A stretch of 8,575 nt of DNA from an uncultured Mycoplasmatota bacterium (lineage in GTDB: Bacteria > Bacillota_I > Bacilli_A > RF39 > UBA660), in the NCBI GenBank assembly GCA_947645535.1, contig CANSDD010000070.1, positions 1-8,575 on the forward strand, in the 5' to 3' direction. The notes under the pieces are model-generated. The model saw only the letters and a program-made list of their open reading frames with translations. It made no database searches and was not told where the DNA came from. Shown piece after piece: positions 1-6,085 of this stretch (within the stretch, counting starts at the first letter, position 1; each line of letters opens with the position of its first letter). Made by a program: the position numbers and the translations under genes.

Positions 1-73
1 GAATCATAATGATCGCTAAAAGTGAAAATATTATTTCAATTAAAATTGATACTAAATTTTTCATCTTTATCAT
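1..73 (-). CDS. Start of an unknown membrane-anchored or secreted protein (partial)
   Basis: The first 24 codons of a minus-strand gene read MIKMKNLVSILIEIIFSLLA and on. This is a short basic start followed by an uninterrupted hydrophobic stretch, which fits an N-terminal membrane anchor, a signal peptide or a pilin-like leader. The ATG at 73-71 sits 7 nt after a perfect AGGAGG (86-81), which decides the start over the second ATG at 64-62. A promoter lies upstream at 131-158, so the gene is probably its own transcription unit beyond the terminator at 165-209. The rest lies outside the window, so no function can be given. Confidence 0.6.
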   Translation of the reverse strand, partial: MIKMKNLVSILIEIIFSLLAIIMI

Positions 74-130
74 ACTATGTCCTCCTTTTTAGAAAGACAA
101 CACAAATCATTAAGGCAAATCCAGTCTGAT

Positions 131-158
131 ATTATATACATATTATTTTATTTGTAAA
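131..158 (-). promoter_or_regulatory. Sigma-A-like promoter for the left-edge gene
   Basis: On the minus strand there is TTTACA (158-153), a 16-nt spacer and TATAAT (136-131). Five of six -35 bases and all -10 bases match consensus. It lies about 58 nt before the partial gene starting at 73 and just past the hairpin at 165-209. Confidence 0.55.
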
Positions 159-164
159 ATCAAT

Positions 165-209
165 AATATTAAAAATCTGTAAGTATTTTTCTTACAGATT
201 TTTAATATT
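165..209. terminator. Perfect 19-bp inverted repeat, likely bidirectional terminator
   Basis: Arms AATATTAAAAATCTGTAAG (165-183) and its exact reverse complement (191-209) flank a 7-nt loop. Read either way, a core stem CTGTAAG/CTTACAG is preceded by an A-rich tract and followed by ATTTTTAATATT, the arrangement of an intrinsic terminator working in both directions. It lies between the IS fossil and the promoter of the left-edge gene. The outer A/T pairs could instead simply extend the stem, and no long pure U run follows. Confidence 0.5.
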
Positions 210-299
210 TCCTTAACAGATTTTCATTATCTATTTTTATTTTGATAACATTTCTCTTTTTATTATTTACTAACTCAAAAACTATAACAAAAGTAAATA

Positions 300-706
300 T
301 CCACCAGTAAAACTGATGTTTTTTCTCTGACACCTATAAGGCTAAAATTCTGGCATCGCTTAAAAACATGTCCACAATTTGTCACTTGCAAATTTTTATT
401 TCTTGCCACCCGTGAACGGATCCATTTTATCCATCGATAATTGTTCTACATTCATATCTTCTTTTAGTTGATTCCCTCTATACTTCTTGATTGCATTCTC
501 ATTTTTCCTACTGTATCTACATAATATCCTCTACACCACTATTGTCTATTCTTATACTTATATTTCATATTTTTCCTATTTCATATCTATTTTGCCGATA
601 AAATACCTTTCTTTTATATTTGGGTGCAAATACTATATGATATTTACAATTCCATTTTGTATGTACTAAACTATTTATATCCTTCATTGGACACACCTCC
701 TTTGTT
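300..706 (-). mobile_element. Decayed IS200/IS605-family insertion sequence
   Basis: The region holds a broken minus-strand tnpA (396-687), its strong ribosome site GGAGG (700-696), and a right-end-like hairpin CACCAG/CTGATG (302-307 with 313-318, 5-nt loop, one G-T pair). Between tnpA and that hairpin is a second small palindrome, CCTATAAGG (333-341). Palindromes near the ends rather than terminal inverted repeats are typical of the IS200/IS605 family. The left end expected upstream of tnpA is not visible: coding sequence of the neighbouring gene runs almost to the tnpA ribosome site, so that end is probably deleted. Boundaries are approximate. Confidence 0.75.
396..687 (-). pseudogene. tnpA: Broken IS200-type Y1 (HUH) transposase
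   Basis: From ATG 687-685 the translation begins MKDINSLVHTKWNCKYHIVF and continues APKYKRKVFY, the unmistakable N-terminus of IS200/IS605 TnpA, which catalyses single-strand transposition. After codon 40 the frame stops at TGA (567-565). The match resumes two bases out of frame with KYKYKNRQ, an in-frame TAG and WCRGYYVDTVGK. A one-base loss in an A run then shifts the frame again to IKKYRGNQLKEDM and the family-like end DPFTGGKK with TAA at 398-396. The family is about 150 residues; here only about 97 codons remain. The missing middle should contain the catalytic HUH histidines, though the region with the presumed catalytic Tyr survives (IKKY). It cannot make an active enzyme. It overlaps the stop codon of the gene at 684-1904. 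Confidence 0.85.
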
Positions 707-1904
707 TTTTATTATTTCTATAAAAATTTTCTATATCCTCATTATCTCTATTTTTTAGTTTTTCATAAATTACTTCTAATATTTCTATAATATATTCATC
801 ACATATTTTTATAAGAAATGGAATTTCCCAATACTCAATTTTCTCATCTAATATTTTTCTGATATATTTTTCTCTTATATACCCATCTATACTTCTTGTG
901 TAGATACAATACAAAATTTGTTTTTGCTGAGCATTTAATTTTTGAATTTCAAATTCTTCTATTTCTTTTAGATTTATTCGATATGGTAATTTTATATCTT
1001 CACTAATTATGTCATAACAAACTTGATCCTCGAATATATTTTCTTTCATTTCTATTTTTTTACTTATATCAGTATTTTTTAGAATAAAACAAATATCTTT
1101 TTTTAAATATTTCGGAAATACATTAAATAAAAATGAAAATTCATTCTGTAATTTGGTTTCTTGTGGATATCCAAAAAGTTTATTAATAATTTTAAAACTA
1201 CCATAAAAACAAGATACTGATAAAGCCAAAAATGCGATTCCTGTAAGTATATCACCCTCTTCTACTCCCGCAAAAATAAGTATTGAATCCCCTAAAAATA
1301 TGGTTGCAAGATAAGTAAAAAACAAAATTCCTAAACCTACTATTGAAAAAGAAACTAATACCATAAATAAACTTTTAATAATTATATATGCATTTTTTAT
1401 TTTCTGTTTTATCATTTCGGGCAAAAATTTAGAAAGACTAGTAAAAATAATAATTAAGTCAAACAAATAAGGTTTTACCTCTATTTTATATCCTATATAA
1501 TGTAATATAATAATTGAAATTGATATAAATAGTATCGTTTCCTTTATTTGAGAGTGTTTTTTCTTTTCTAAAATCTCCATCATTTTTGGATTTTCAATTT
1601 TCTTTTTTAGTTCTTCTAATTGTATATTATTTTCTAATACTGTTGCATATAACGTGCTATTTTTTATTAAATACATTCTATCATTTTTATTTTTTTCTTT
1701 ATAACAAACAGCAATTATAATATTTCTAGATTGACATTCTTTATTTATTTTATATATAAAACCATAATCATTATATTTTTTCAAATAACAATTACAAAAA
1801 TTTTCTTTTGAATTTGCATTATATGCACATAAACTAAGAAAATATTTTTTATTTTCTATCGTCAATAATTTGATGTTTTTATATTCATCATCATACTTTA
1901 ACAT
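684..1904 (-). CDS. Unrecognised 406-aa multi-pass membrane protein, probably damaged at both ends
   Basis: I do not recognise a family. Residues 1-95 are polar with several Cys (26, 37, 39, 57, 67). Residues 93-120 are charged and could form a short coiled coil. Hydrophobic segments lie near 122-137, 146-160, 177-204 and 219-240, so three or four membrane spans are likely. Residues 245-406 are hydrophilic and rich in Lys, Glu and Ile, probably cytoplasmic. The ATG at 1904 has no ribosome site at a useful distance (AGGAG at 1937-1933 is 28 nt away), and the same frame stays open upstream only to a TAA near 1950. The last residues, KKQRRCVQ, are encoded by the ribosome-site region of the adjacent IS fossil, so the original C-terminus has probably been replaced. 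Codon use is extremely AT-rich. It may be an accessory gene or a decaying pseudogene. Confidence 0.6.
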   Translation of the reverse strand: MLKYDDEYKNIKLLTIENKKYFLSLCAYNANSKENFCNCYLKKYNDYGFIYKINKECQSRNIIIAVCYKEKNKNDRMYLIKNSTLYATVLENNIQLEELKKKIENPKMMEILEKKKHSQIKETILFISISIIILHYIGYKIEVKPYLFDLIIIFTSLSKFLPEMIKQKIKNAYIIIKSLFMVLVSFSIVGLGILFFTYLATIFLGDSILIFAGVEEGDILTGIAFLALSVSCFYGSFKIINKLFGYPQETKLQNEFSFLFNVFPKYLKKDICFILKNTDISKKIEMKENIFEDQVCYDIISEDIKLPYRINLKEIEEFEIQKLNAQQKQILYCIYTRSIDGYIREKYIRKILDEKIEYWEIPFLIKICDEYIIEILEVIYEKLKNRDNEDIENFYRNNKKQRRCVQ

Positions 1905-1961
1905 GGGAACAGTGAAACCACAAAAAATGCATCTCCTGTCTTCATATTAGATGTATCAATA

Positions 1962-2096
1962 CTAATAAAATATATTTTTATCTTTTTCCCTATTTTGTTT
2001 TGATAGTAAAATTTTTTTAATTACTCTAAAATCTATCGGTTGATTATTTAATTTTACTTGTAATTTTCCAAAAGGTGTATTAATTTTTTTCTTCAT
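1962..2096 (-). CDS. Small 44-aa ORF, possibly the detached 5' end of the 684-1904 gene
   Basis: The ORF starts MKKKINTPFGKLQVKLNNQP and ends in TAG. It has the expression signals that the downstream 406-aa ORF lacks: a TGAGG ribosome site about 8 nt before the ATG and a promoter at 2128-2156. It lies in the same frame as the 406-aa ORF, separated by three stops. Between them the other frame is open and protein-like (KIKIYFISIDTSNMKTGD, then AFFVVSLFPC, stop at 1900-1898). Two compensating frameshifts would therefore join all three into one protein of about 470 residues. It could equally be an independent small protein. No family recognised. Confidence 0.35.
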   Translation of the reverse strand: MKKKINTPFGKLQVKLNNQPIDFRVIKKILLSKQNREKDKNIFY

Positions 2097-2127
2097 ACTT
2101 GCATTCCTCACTATTTTCACTATTTAT

Positions 2128-2156
2128 ATTTTATCAGATTCTTTATACTTACTCAA
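2128..2156 (-). promoter_or_regulatory. Promoter for the leftward unit (1962-2096 and 684-1904)
   Basis: On the minus strand, TTGAGT (2156-2151), a 17-nt spacer and TAAAAT (2133-2128), with a TG one base before the -10 (extended -10). It lies about 32 nt before the ATG at 2096 and diverges from the gpsA promoter. Confidence 0.5.
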
Positions 2157-2187
2157 TCTTTATTAACTATCATAAAATTAACTGAAT

Positions 2188-2217
2188 TTCATATTTATTT
2201 TGGAAATGTGCTATAAT
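2188..2217 (+). promoter_or_regulatory. Extended -10 promoter of gpsA
   Basis: A perfect TATAAT (2212-2217) is preceded by TG at 2209-2210 with one base between, i.e. an extended -10. The -35 is weak (TTCATA, 2188-2193, 18-nt spacer). Transcription should start near 2224, leaving a leader of about 30 nt with AAGGAG before the ATG. Confidence 0.6.
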
Positions 2218-2255
2218 GATATAGATAATAAATATATAATAAAGGAGATAAAAAA

Positions 2256-3230
2256 ATGAAAGTAGCTATTTTAGGTACAGGGGCATATGGAATTGCTCTT
2301 GCTAGTGTATTACACAAAAATAAAAATGAAATTATAATGTGGTCAAAATTCGAGAAAGAAATTAAAACTTTAAAAGAAACCAGAATAAGTCCAAAGTTAT
2401 CAAATTATCACATTCCAGAAGGTATATCCTTTACAAGTAATATGAAAAAAGCCATTGAAAGTTCAGAACTTATTGTAATTGCAGTTCCTGCTGCATTCGT
2501 AGACGATGTAGCAAAAGAATTAACTTCTGCCATTAAAGATAATCAACACTTATGTATTGCGAGTAAGGGAATTGAAAACAATACATGTCTATTTGTTCAT
2601 GATGTTATCAATAAATATATTGATAGTAAAAATGTAGCAGTTATCTCTGGTCCTTCTTTTGCTGTAGATATTGTTAAAGAAGTCCCTATTGGACTTTCTC
2701 TTGGAACAAAAAATCAAGTAACTGCACATATTATCAAACAAGCTTTTGAAAATAACTATTTTAAACTACGTATAACAGAAGATATTATTGGAATTGAAAT
2801 ATGTGGTTCTATAAAAAATGTTATTGCAATCGCATCTGGTATGTTAGAAGGAATGAACCTACCTGAATCAACAAAAGCAATGTTTATTACAGAATCATTA
2901 CATGACATAAAAGAACTTATTTTTAAACTAGGTGGAGATAAAAAAACAATTTTATCTTTTGCTGGATTTGGAGATTTACTTCTTACTTGTACAAGTTCAA
3001 AATCTAGAAATTTCTCTTTTGGATATTTAATAGGAAGTAAAAAATCAAAAGAAGAAATAGAACAATATAAAAATGAAACCACCATTGAAGGACTTTATAC
3101 ATTACAATCTATCTATCAACTTACAAAAAATCGTAATGTAGAAATGCCAATTATAGATTTAATTTATGATATTGTAGAAAATAAACAATCACCTAATACT
3201 TTAACACATTTTTTAATTAAAAAAAATTAA
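2256..3230 (+). CDS. gpsA: Glycerol-3-phosphate dehydrogenase [NAD(P)+]
   Basis: A cytoplasmic enzyme that reduces dihydroxyacetone phosphate to sn-glycerol-3-phosphate, the backbone precursor of membrane phospholipids. At 324 residues it has the usual family length. The Rossmann motif GTGAYG is at 7-12 and ASKG at 102-105. The family signature GPSFA is at 132-136, followed by the EVP loop. The invariant lysine of the substrate pocket is in SIKN (K187), and AGFGDLLLTC (236-245) with SRN (250-252) marks the C-terminal helical domain. One local divergence: the segment usually read as TRGLAE is TESLHD here. AAGGAG lies 9 nt before the ATG. It has its own promoter and is followed, after a 79-nt gap with another promoter, by three genes of unknown function. 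Confidence 0.95.
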   Translation: MKVAILGTGAYGIALASVLHKNKNEIIMWSKFEKEIKTLKETRISPKLSNYHIPEGISFTSNMKKAIESSELIVIAVPAAFVDDVAKELTSAIKDNQHLCIASKGIENNTCLFVHDVINKYIDSKNVAVISGPSFAVDIVKEVPIGLSLGTKNQVTAHIIKQAFENNYFKLRITEDIIGIEICGSIKNVIAIASGMLEGMNLPESTKAMFITESLHDIKELIFKLGGDKKTILSFAGFGDLLLTCTSSKSRNFSFGYLIGSKKSKEEIEQYKNETTIEGLYTLQSIYQLTKNRNVEMPIIDLIYDIVENKQSPNTLTHFLIKKN

Positions 3231-3247
3231 TCTTATCACAAAATATT

Positions 3248-3277
3248 ATGACAAATTACATAAAGTAGTAGTATAAT
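3248..3277 (+). promoter_or_regulatory. Promoter for the three-gene unit 3310-4951
   Basis: ATGACA (3248-3253, five of six consensus bases), an 18-nt spacer and a perfect TATAAT (3272-3277). I see no convincing terminator after gpsA, so read-through from gpsA is also possible. Confidence 0.55.
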
Positions 3278-3309
3278 ATTTTTATAAATTTTTTGATTGG
3301 AGGTGAGTT

Positions 3310-3975
3310 ATGAGGTATCATCATCTACGATTTGACATATGGATTTGTTTATTACTTGGATTTGTCATTAGTATGGGTACTGGTAAAATAGCAGAAAATT
3401 TAGCAAAGAAAAATTACAATTCTTATGTCGCTGATCATACTGTAGAAGATGGAAATATTGGTGGAATCGCTGATGAAAACTTTTTTAGAGCACAAAATGT
3501 AGAAGATTTATTATCTCATGAAACTTTTACAATTATATCTCCTGGTATAGAATATCGAAATAAAGGTGGCGGCTATCATAACAATCACTACTTACAAGCT
3601 GTTACTCTTCCATCTGGAGAAAAAATTGCTGCTTTAATCAATGAAGATTCGGTACAACGTACAGGAGATTCTATCTATAGTGGGGATTCTATTTTACCTG
3701 TTGGACGTATTGTTTATGAAGATTTATCAAAAGATACTTACTTTATCAATCAAATTGAATATAAAGAACCATTAACAAGAAAAGATTTCTATATTGATAT
3801 GCTTGGTAATGGCGGAAAATTAAACGAAGAAGATTATGTCAGTATGCCATCACTAGTAGTTCAAATAGTTACAGTTATCATTTGTTTTGCTCTTTTCCAT
3901 ACATTAGGATCTAAGATTGGTATTTTCCCATCTTTCTTCTCCTTTAAAAAAGAAAAAGAAGCAGAATGGAAATAA
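3310..3975 (+). CDS. Unrecognised protein with two membrane anchors and an extracytoplasmic domain
   Basis: 221 residues; no family recognised with confidence. A hydrophobic segment at about 9-25 follows a basic start and a second lies at about 180-199, with a basic tail (KKEKEAEWK). This predicts both ends inside and residues 30-178 outside the cell. The outside domain is beta-strand-like and rich in Gly (GGGYHNN at 86-92; LPSGEKIAALINEDSVQ around 100-116; SGDSILPVGRIVYED around 124-138). GGAGG sits 6 nt before the ATG, which makes this start secure. It is the first gene of a set ending at 4951, with 26 nt to the next gene, so the three products probably act together at the membrane. Confidence 0.75.
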   Translation: MRYHHLRFDIWICLLLGFVISMGTGKIAENLAKKNYNSYVADHTVEDGNIGGIADENFFRAQNVEDLLSHETFTIISPGIEYRNKGGGYHNNHYLQAVTLPSGEKIAALINEDSVQRTGDSIYSGDSILPVGRIVYEDLSKDTYFINQIEYKEPLTRKDFYIDMLGNGGKLNEEDYVSMPSLVVQIVTVIICFALFHTLGSKIGIFPSFFSFKKEKEAEWK

Positions 3976-4001
3976 GTTATTTATGAAGGAGTGTTTAAAA
4001 A

Positions 4002-4589
4002 ATGGAAAATAAAAAAATCAAAAAAATTAATTTCGTTTATCTTTTAGGTTATATTTTTGGACCTGTTATATTATGTGCGATTTGTTTTACACTTGGTATG
4101 TTTATCTGTCCAGATGGCGGAACAATGGCAGTTGTTTTATTTATGTGCCCCCCTCTTCTTTCTATGGTTTGGTGGATTTGTGCAGGGAGATTTCTTTTTA
4201 AGAGAAAGAAAAAGGCTTTAGAAAAAGAATTAGACGAACAAGGATTCTCACGTAATCAGACTTTCTATGGCGATGGTTGCATGGTTGTTATCGATACGAA
4301 CAAAGGAAATATGGCATTATTATTTTTCTGGAATCCTTTTGAGAAACAAATTTTTCCAGTTAGTCGCATAGAAAAGGCTTGGGTTGATGATGGTAGAAGT
4401 GGAGCTGGTTTTCTAGAAGGAAGTAGTCGTGTTAGTTTTCTATTCAAAGTTGATGGAATTACTGTCAGAGTAAATACATTTACATCTAATCAACGTTGGA
4501 GAATGGATACTGATTATATTTTAACTGGAATTTCTAAAGCTGATATGATGGTCAAAGTCATCGAAGACGCGAAGAAGAAAGTAAAATAA
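4002..4589 (+). CDS. Unrecognised membrane protein with a cytoplasmic C-terminal domain
   Basis: 195 residues; family not recognised. A Lys-rich start (MENKKIKKIN) is followed by two hydrophobic segments at about 11-35 and 42-66, ending in RFLFKRKKK. Under the positive-inside rule this is a hairpin with both ends in the cytoplasm. Residues 70-82 are charged and helical. Residues 85-165 alternate hydrophobic and polar in short strands (MVVIDTN, ALLFFW, VSFLFKVDG), and a final helix runs at about 177-195. That pattern recalls PH-like/GRAM folds that follow membrane hairpins in other bacterial proteins, but this is a shape resemblance only. AAGGAG lies 10 nt before the ATG. The stop is 2 nt from the next start, so translation is probably coupled. 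Confidence 0.75.
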   Translation: MENKKIKKINFVYLLGYIFGPVILCAICFTLGMFICPDGGTMAVVLFMCPPLLSMVWWICAGRFLFKRKKKALEKELDEQGFSRNQTFYGDGCMVVIDTNKGNMALLFFWNPFEKQIFPVSRIEKAWVDDGRSGAGFLEGSSRVSFLFKVDGITVRVNTFTSNQRWRMDTDYILTGISKADMMVKVIEDAKKKVK

Positions 4590-4591
4590 TT

Positions 4592-4951
4592 ATGGGACTA
4601 TTTAAAAAAATTGGTTCAATATTTCATGATGATTGGTGCAGAAAATGTCAAACCAAAATGGAAGAGAAAAAAAGACAACTTTACATGTTACCAATGACTG
4701 TAGGACATTATTCATCACATAGTGATGCGAATTACTACAAGAAAAATTTAATAAAAGTAAACAAAAAAGCAGATATTCCAGTTGGAAAATATGCTTGCGG
4801 TATTATTAAATATAAATGTCCTAAATGTGGATATAAAATAACAAAACTTTCTATTTTTCTTCCAGTAAGAGAACAAGAAAAATATGAAGATTCTATCTAC
4901 TTTGAAAATGGAGAATTAGATGACTTTATAAGAGAATCAGAACGTGCCTAA
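4592..4951 (+). CDS. Small zinc-ribbon protein, function unknown
   Basis: 119 residues, soluble, no signal or membrane segment. Two CxxC pairs, C16-x2-C19 and C76-x2-C79 (CPKCGY), form a typical zinc-ribbon ligand set with a long insert of about 56 residues; C69 is an additional cysteine. The N-terminus MGLFKKIGSIF is amphipathic and could touch the membrane, and the C-terminus is acidic. It begins 2 nt after the stop of the preceding gene and has only a weak ribosome site (GAAGAAG inside that gene), so it is probably translated by coupling and made in fixed proportion to its membrane neighbour. The terminator stem overlaps its last codons. No specific family recognised. Confidence 0.75.
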   Translation: MGLFKKIGSIFHDDWCRKCQTKMEEKKRQLYMLPMTVGHYSSHSDANYYKKNLIKVNKKADIPVGKYACGIIKYKCPKCGYKITKLSIFLPVREQEKYEDSIYFENGELDDFIRESERA

Positions 4952-4970
4952 AAACACGTTTTCTTTTATT
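4941..4970 (+). terminator. Intrinsic terminator of the plus-strand unit
   Basis: AACGTG (4941-4946) pairs with CACGTT (4955-4960) around an 8-nt loop and is followed by TTCTTTTATT. The stem starts inside the last codons of the zinc-ribbon gene and the loop contains its TAA. Confidence 0.7.
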
Positions 4971-5034
4971 GTCATTTATTTTACATTATAACAGCAACAA
5001 CTATATTTCAAAAATACATTACCTTCTGAACAAT

Positions 5035-5055
5035 AAAAAAAGACAAAATTGTCTT
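5035..5055 (-). terminator. Intrinsic terminator after rpsR
   Basis: On the minus strand AAGACA and TGTCTT (5055-5050 with 5045-5040) form a 6-bp stem with a 4-nt ATTT loop, followed by a run of T (5039-5035). It overlaps the rpsR stop codon and ends the ribosomal unit facing the plus-strand terminator about 70 nt away. Confidence 0.75.
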
Positions 5056-5272
5056 ATTTCACAAAAGGTATTAAAGCCATAAAACGTGCTTTCTTAACTT
5101 CATTCGCGATATGTCTTTGATGTTTTGCACAGGCTCCAGTAATTCTTCTAGGTAAAATTTTTCCTCTGTCATTACTAATATATTTTTTTATAATTTCAGC
5201 ATCTTTATAATCAACACTTTTTCCTGCGCACATTTGACAAATCTTTTTCTTTTTTCTATAAAATTCAGCCAT
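5054..5272 (-). CDS. rpsR: 30S ribosomal protein bS18, zinc-binding form
   Basis: 72 residues, the usual length. bS18 binds the platform of the small subunit as a pair with bS6. The hallmark KILPRRITGACAKHQR stretch (38-53) and the C-terminal KKARFMALIPF are present. Cys12, Cys15, Cys48 and His51 form a CxxC...CxxH set, the ancestral zinc-binding form of S18; many bacteria, including B. subtilis, have lost these ligands. The ATG follows AGGAGG (5285-5280) at 7 nt. The gene lies 14 nt behind ssb, is the last of the rpsF-ssb-rpsR unit, and its stop codon is within the terminator stem. Confidence 0.95.
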   Translation of the reverse strand: MAEFYRKKKKICQMCAGKSVDYKDAEIIKKYISNDRGKILPRRITGACAKHQRHIANEVKKARFMALIPFVK

Positions 5273-5286
5273 TATTTTTCCTCCTT

Positions 5287-5772
5287 TTAGTCTAAGAAGT
5301 TATCATCTATTGATACACTATCCCCAAAATCAGCAAAAGGATCATTATCTACATTGATATCATTCATAGGACTGCTTACTCCATTGAAATCATTTTGATA
5401 ATCATAAGGACTTGCATCATTACTATTAGAGTTTGATACTCTATTTTGATTTTGTGATTTAGATTCTAAGAATTGTACAGAATCTGCAACAACATCTGTT
5501 GTATATCTCTTATTTCCATCTTTATCATCATAACTTCCCGTTTGTATTCTTCCTTCTATTGAAACCAAACTACCTTTATCTAAAAAATTACATACATTTT
5601 CTGCTTGTTTTCTCCAAACAATAATACTTATAAAATCTGTTTGCCTTTCTCCTTGAGCATTACTAAAATTGCGATTTACTGCTAACGAAAAACGAGCAAA
5701 TGGTAAGTTTGATCCAGTATATCTTAATTCTGGTTTTCCTGTTAATCTTCCTATTAACATTACACGATTCAT
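5287..5772 (-). CDS. ssb: Single-stranded DNA-binding protein
   Basis: 161 residues. SSB coats single-stranded DNA in replication, repair and recombination and recruits partners through its C-terminal tip. The OB-fold covers about 1-105: MNRVMLIGRLTGKPELRYT at the start, FARFSLAVNR (25-34), IVWRKQAENVCNFLDKGSLV (51-70) and the EGRIQTGSY hallmark (73-81). Residues 106-145 are a disordered Asn/Ser/Asp-rich linker. The tail reads DPFADFGDSVSIDDNFLD, so the protein ends FLD rather than the usual DLPF partner-binding tip. AGAGG lies 6 nt before the ATG. It is 14 nt downstream of rpsF in the conserved rpsF-ssb-rpsR unit, where replication and ribosome genes are co-expressed. Confidence 0.95.
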   Translation of the reverse strand: MNRVMLIGRLTGKPELRYTGSNLPFARFSLAVNRNFSNAQGERQTDFISIIVWRKQAENVCNFLDKGSLVSIEGRIQTGSYDDKDGNKRYTTDVVADSVQFLESKSQNQNRVSNSNSNDASPYDYQNDFNGVSSPMNDINVDNDPFADFGDSVSIDDNFLD

Positions 5773-5786
5773 AAGCTACCTCTTTT

Positions 5787-6077
5787 CTACTTTTCTATTT
5801 TGGTAATTAAATGACGAACAATATCATTGCTGATAAGTGCTAAACGATCAAATTCTTTAATTGCTACATCATCATTTGCTTCTACATTAAATACAAAGTA
5901 GTAACCACTTTTAAAATCTTTGATTTCATAAGCTAATTCGCGTTGACCCATTTCTTTTGTTTCTGTTACCTTAGCTCCATTTGAAGATAAAATTCCTGAA
6001 AAGTTATCAGCAACTTTTTTTATTTCATCTTCACTTAAAGTTGGTTTAACAATAAACATAATTTCATAGTTTCTCAT
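5787..6077 (-). CDS. rpsF: 30S ribosomal protein bS6
   Basis: 96 residues, normal for bS6, which binds 16S rRNA together with bS18. The start MRNYEIMFIVKPTLSE, the central MGQRELAYEIKDFKSGYYFV strand region (about 43-62) and the end NDIVRHLITK are family hallmarks. A perfect AGGAGG lies 8 nt before the ATG. It is the first gene of the rpsF-ssb-rpsR unit. The unit has its own consensus promoter (6143-6171) and a structured leader that can hide the ribosome site, so feedback control by the S6:S18 pair is likely. Confidence 0.96.
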   Translation of the reverse strand: MRNYEIMFIVKPTLSEDEIKKVADNFSGILSSNGAKVTETKEMGQRELAYEIKDFKSGYYFVFNVEANDDVAIKEFDRLALISNDIVRHLITKIEK

Positions 6078-6085
6078 TTTTACAC

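Noticed and set aside
487..669. Plus-strand 60-codon ORF rich in Phe, Tyr and Ile
   Set aside because: It is the reverse strand of the tnpA fossil; no ribosome site, and its hydrophobic content comes from AT-rich sequence.
2756..3085. Minus-strand 109-codon ORF
   Set aside because: Lies wholly inside gpsA on the opposite strand; gpsA carries all the family motifs.
3200..3250. Terminator directly after gpsA
   Set aside because: Only a weak A/T-only TTAATT/AATTAA pairing and no U run after it.
4265..4447. Minus-strand 60-codon ORF
   Set aside because: Opposite-strand shadow of the 195-aa membrane protein; no ribosome site or promoter.
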